DNA of 64,000 nt, taken from Corallibacter vietnamensis. GTDB taxonomy: Bacteria; Bacteroidota; Bacteroidia; Flavobacteriales; Flavobacteriaceae. Within the stretch, counting starts at the first letter, position 1; the number at the start of each line of letters is the position of its first letter. The stretch covers positions 248,001-312,000 of the forward strand of contig NZ_BAABBI010000002.1 in the NCBI RefSeq assembly GCF_039537875.1, in the 5' to 3' direction. Position numbers and translations under genes: made by a program. A model generated the notes under the pieces. The model made no database searches and had not been told where the DNA came from. It was given only the letters and a program-made list of their open reading frames with translations. Below are positions 61,524 through 64,000 of the stretch, one piece after another.

Positions 61524-61997
61524 ATGAAGGTTGTAAAAAAAATATTGTTAGGATTATTGTTGGTGTTTCTTGTGGCACAATTTTTTAGACCTGAAAAAAA
61601 TCAAGGAGATATAACGTCTATTGATGAGTTTCTGGCTGATACAAATCCGCCAGAGCATGTAAAAGTAATTTTGAAAGAGAGCTGTTTTGATTGTCATAGT
61701 AATGTAACACGTTATCCTTGGTACAGTCAAATAACACCAGTAAATTATTGGATGGCAGACCATGTAAATCATGGTAAAGGAGAATTTAATGTGGCAAATT
61801 GGGATGGAAACTCTGTAAAACGAAAAGACCATAAGTTTGAAGAATTAATTGAAGAGGTTAAGAATAGAAAAATGCCTTTAGAGTCTTACACTTGGGCGCA
61901 TGCTAACGCAAAACTTTCTGATAAACAAATAAAAGCTATTGTAGATTGGGCAGAGCAAGTACGTTTTAAATATAGCTTAATGCCCAAACCAGAATAA
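61524..61997 (+). CDS. Haem-binding domain protein (cytochrome c-like)
   Basis: 157 residues. An N-terminal membrane anchor (VVKKILLGLLLVFLVAQFF) is followed by a periplasmic domain with one haem motif, CFDCHSNVTRYPWYSQITP, in which CxxCH binds haem c covalently, then VNYWMADHVNHGKGEFN with candidate axial His/Met residues and KMPLESYTWAHANAKLSDKQIKAIVDWAEQ, a short helix-rich end like that of small cytochromes. This matches the Bacteroidetes haem-binding domain family. It may act in electron transfer; partner unknown. The glycosyltransferase gene follows after 5 bp. Confidence 0.88.
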   Translation: MKVVKKILLGLLLVFLVAQFFRPEKNQGDITSIDEFLADTNPPEHVKVILKESCFDCHSNVTRYPWYSQITPVNYWMADHVNHGKGEFNVANWDGNSVKRKDHKFEELIEEVKNRKMPLESYTWAHANAKLSDKQIKAIVDWAEQVRFKYSLMPKPE

Positions 61998-62002
61998 TTT
62001 TT

Positions 62003-63235
62003 ATGCAAAAAAGATTACTTATTATTGGGGTTGTTTGGCCTGAACCTAAAAGTTCTGCAGCTGGAAGTCGTATGATGCAATTGATAGTGTTATTTCTATC
62101 ACAACATTATAAAATTACTTTTGCCACAGCTACGTCAAAAACTGATAACGCTTATGACTTAAAATCTTTAGGAATAAACGAAGTAACTATACAACTTAAC
62201 AGTTCTAGTTTTGATGATTTTATAAGCGAGTTACAACCAGATATTGTTTTATTTGATAGATTTTTAGCTGAAGAACAGTTTGGTTGGCGTGTTTCTGAAA
62301 TTTGCCCTAAAGCATTACGAATATTAGATACCGAAGATTTACACGGTCTACGAAAGGGCAGAGCACAAGCTTTAAAAGCTCAAGACACTTTTGATAAAAC
62401 TTATTTGTTTAATGATACCTCAAAACGTGAAATAGCAAGCATATACCGTTGTGATATAAGCTTGATAATTTCTGAAGCAGAAATGCAAATCCTAAAAAAA
62501 GACTTTAAAGTTGATGAGAGTTTGTTGCATTACTTACCTTTTATGTTGAATGAAGTAACATTAATAGCTGCTAAAAAGCTTCCTTTATTTGAAAAGCGTC
62601 AACATTTTATAACGATTGGTAATTTTTTGCATGAGCCCAACTACAAAGCGGTTTTATATCTAAAACAAACCGTTTGGCCATTAATAAAAAAGCAATTACC
62701 TAAAGCCCAACTACATATTTATGGTGCTTATGCTAGTCAAAAAGTAAATCAATTGCATAATGAAAAAGAAGGTTTTTTAATACAAGGGTTTGCTGATGAT
62801 GTAAACCAAGTTATGCAAATGTCTAAAATATGTTTGGCACCATTACAGTTTGGTGCGGGATTAAAAGGAAAACTTGTAGACGCTATGCAAAATGGAACGC
62901 CTTGTATAATGAGTACTATTGCTGCCGAAGGTATGTTTGGAGAATTAAAACCTAATGGCTTTATAGCAGATGATCCTCAAGAATTTGCTAATAAATCAGT
63001 GCAGTTATATCAGGATGAAGTATTGTGGGTAGAAAAACAACAACAAGGCTTTAAAGTAATAAACAAACGTTTTGATAAAGAACTTCATGAGAAAGCGTTT
63101 GTTGAAGTTGTAGAGAAATTGATACAAACATTAGATACGCATAGAATGAATAATTTCATCGGACAAATGTTGCAGCATCAAACCATGCAAAGTACCAAGT
63201 ATATGAGTAAATGGATAGAAGCGAAGAATAAGTAG
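62003..63235 (+). CDS. Glycosyltransferase, GT4/GT1-like (GT-B fold)
   Basis: 410 residues. N-terminal half: LLIIGVVWPEPKSSAAGSRMMQLI, a nucleotide-sugar-independent Rossmann half. C-terminal half: FITIGNFLHEPNYKAVLYLKQTVWP, LHIYGAYASQKVNQL, IQGFADDVNQVMQMSKICLAPLQFGAGLKGKLVDAMQNGTPCIMSTIAAEGM, with the LxPLxFGxGxKxKxxxAMxxGxPxVxT pattern of Glyco_trans_1_4-type enzymes, including the sugar-nucleotide-binding region. Acceptor and donor unknown. The neighbouring convergent gene, encoding a glycan-related propeller protein, suggests surface polysaccharide synthesis beyond the right edge of the window. Confidence 0.88.
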   Translation: MQKRLLIIGVVWPEPKSSAAGSRMMQLIVLFLSQHYKITFATATSKTDNAYDLKSLGINEVTIQLNSSSFDDFISELQPDIVLFDRFLAEEQFGWRVSEICPKALRILDTEDLHGLRKGRAQALKAQDTFDKTYLFNDTSKREIASIYRCDISLIISEAEMQILKKDFKVDESLLHYLPFMLNEVTLIAAKKLPLFEKRQHFITIGNFLHEPNYKAVLYLKQTVWPLIKKQLPKAQLHIYGAYASQKVNQLHNEKEGFLIQGFADDVNQVMQMSKICLAPLQFGAGLKGKLVDAMQNGTPCIMSTIAAEGMFGELKPNGFIADDPQEFANKSVQLYQDEVLWVEKQQQGFKVINKRFDKELHEKAFVEVVEKLIQTLDTHRMNNFIGQMLQHQTMQSTKYMSKWIEAKNK

Positions 63236-63236
63236 T

Positions 63237-64000
63237 TTACATTCGTTTATAAGCCGCATCAAAAACGAACATATCATCTATTTGATGTAAATGATGTATG
63301 CGTTCTAAACCTTTTCTAAAGTTAGATTCTACTGTAATTATTGTTTCCTCTTTGTAATCGTTTATTGTGAGTGTTTTTATCTCGTTAATATTTAATGCTC
63401 TACCATAAATACCGTGCGTGTTACTTTGTGATGGTCTATAAACTTTACCGTTGTTTGTAAATGTAGTTCCAGCATTTCTAGCAACACGTGCATCAATAAT
63501 TACAGGATTCAATCTGTGACTTTCTATTTTGTTTAATTCAGGAGAATCAATTTTGTAAATATAAAGTTCAGAATCGGCTTCACTTTCTGGAGCAGTTTGC
63601 TTGTTTAAAAACAACCACATTTGACTTGAAGTATCAGTGTGAAAGAAAGCATCTACAATGCGTTCGCCTTCAAAAGCAGTTTTGTGTAATTCCCATTTGT
63701 GAGGAAATTCAATGCATTTAAAAATCTCTAAACGTTTATTTTCGCTTGTTTCAGGCATCATAAATAATTCATTATTGTACTCAAAAACATAAGGAAACGA
63801 TAAGTGATAATCTAAATCTAAAACATCAACAACATTGGTAATGACTTTATTTTCTACTTTTCCACACGATATTTTACCCAATTTGGTTTTGTATGAATAG
63901 TTTTCAAAAAACACATAGGTTGTATCGTTATGTTTATAGAAAAATGGATCTGCCCAAAATTCTCCTTTAGGCAATTTTACTGGTTTTATTCTAAAAAGCG
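63237..64000 (-). CDS. Five-bladed beta-propeller protein (GH43/GH68-like or glycosyltransferase-associated), partial
   Basis: At least 254 residues are encoded; the frame is open to the right edge without a stop, and the residues before the first possible start (LFRIKPVKLPKGEFWADPFF) continue the conserved sequence, so the N-terminus lies outside the window. Motifs: GEFWADPFFYKHNDTTYVFFENYS, HLSFPYVFEYNNELFMMPET and RVVDAFFH-like strands, each with the D-P-F and S-F-P-Y signature of proteins with a glucosamine inositolphosphorylceramide transferase-like or formyltransferase-associated propeller found in glycan loci. The catalytic carboxylates of GH43 cannot be confirmed. Its stop is one base from that of the convergent glycosyltransferase. 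Confidence 0.65.
   Translation of the reverse strand, partial: LFRIKPVKLPKGEFWADPFFYKHNDTTYVFFENYSYKTKLGKISCGKVENKVITNVVDVLDLDYHLSFPYVFEYNNELFMMPETSENKRLEIFKCIEFPHKWELHKTAFEGERIVDAFFHTDTSSQMWLFLNKQTAPESEADSELYIYKIDSPELNKIESHRLNPVIIDARVARNAGTTFTNNGKVYRPSQSNTHGIYGRALNINEIKTLTINDYKEETIITVESNFRKGLERIHHLHQIDDMFVFDAAYKRM

Overview
The window is AT-rich chromosomal DNA from a member of the Bacteroidetes, most likely a marine Flavobacteriaceae. The support is: several very large secreted proteins ending in type IX secretion (T9SS) type A sorting domains (FPNP ... GxYxxKxxx); promoters of the TTG-N19..22-TAnnTTTG type; a MotA-less, Bacteroidetes-style gene set (DUF4199, DUF3307/SatD pair, alternative GlmU, DUF4252, haem-binding domain protein); and short U-rich hairpin terminators. 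The genus cannot be decided from the sequence alone. No tRNA, rRNA, CRISPR array, insertion sequence or prophage gene was seen.

Layout. 1-15.4 kb (minus strand): a block of secreted T9SS cargo (a partial MNYQAV-family protein, a 155-residue CTD protein, a 2107-residue ASH-repeat protein, a 1725-residue beta-helix protein) next to a NarL-type response regulator and a TPR sensor kinase. 15.4-30.4 kb (mostly minus): purL, a secreted endonuclease I, an RsmB-type methyltransferase, a BNR-repeat lipoprotein (plus strand), an ECF sigma locus, an MsbA-like ABC exporter, a phosphohexomutase, a GT2 glycosyltransferase and DUF4199. 30.5-42.6 kb (mostly plus): rpmE2 (L31), alternative GlmU, an OppA-like lipoprotein, mtaB, a small GNAT-like protein, a hydrolase, a lytic transglycosylase, cardiolipin synthase, a TPR protein, rpmH (L34, too short for many ORF callers) and carB. 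42.6-46.1 kb (minus): DUF3307/SatD pair with a striking operator array, a thioesterase and rmuC. 46.2-52.6 kb: a vitamin B12 uptake locus with btuFCD on the minus strand and a cobalamin riboswitch, btuB and a BtuG-like propeller lipoprotein on the plus strand. 52.7-64 kb: a CUB/anchor-J T9SS protein, an S41 protease lipoprotein, a second ECF sigma locus with two DUF4252 proteins, purB, a HEAT-like protein, a haem-binding protein, a glycosyltransferase and a truncated glycan-related propeller protein.

The most notable observation is a probable undescribed regulon at 0.7-15.4 kb. The same 19-bp sequence TACGTAGACCTACGTATTG lies upstream of three T9SS cargo transcription units. In every case its final TTG sits exactly 20 bp from a TAnnTTTA or TAnnTTAG -7-like element. 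The sensor kinase/response regulator pair beside these genes is the obvious candidate to bind it. A second strong regulatory structure is a 28-bp-periodic array of ATTCC-N8-GGAAT palindromes that overlaps the satD promoter. Other points are non-ATG starts in all three btuFCD genes, a REPIN-like element inside that operon, a possible ATC start with a hidden signal peptide for the sensor kinase, and a CarB without its allosteric domain.
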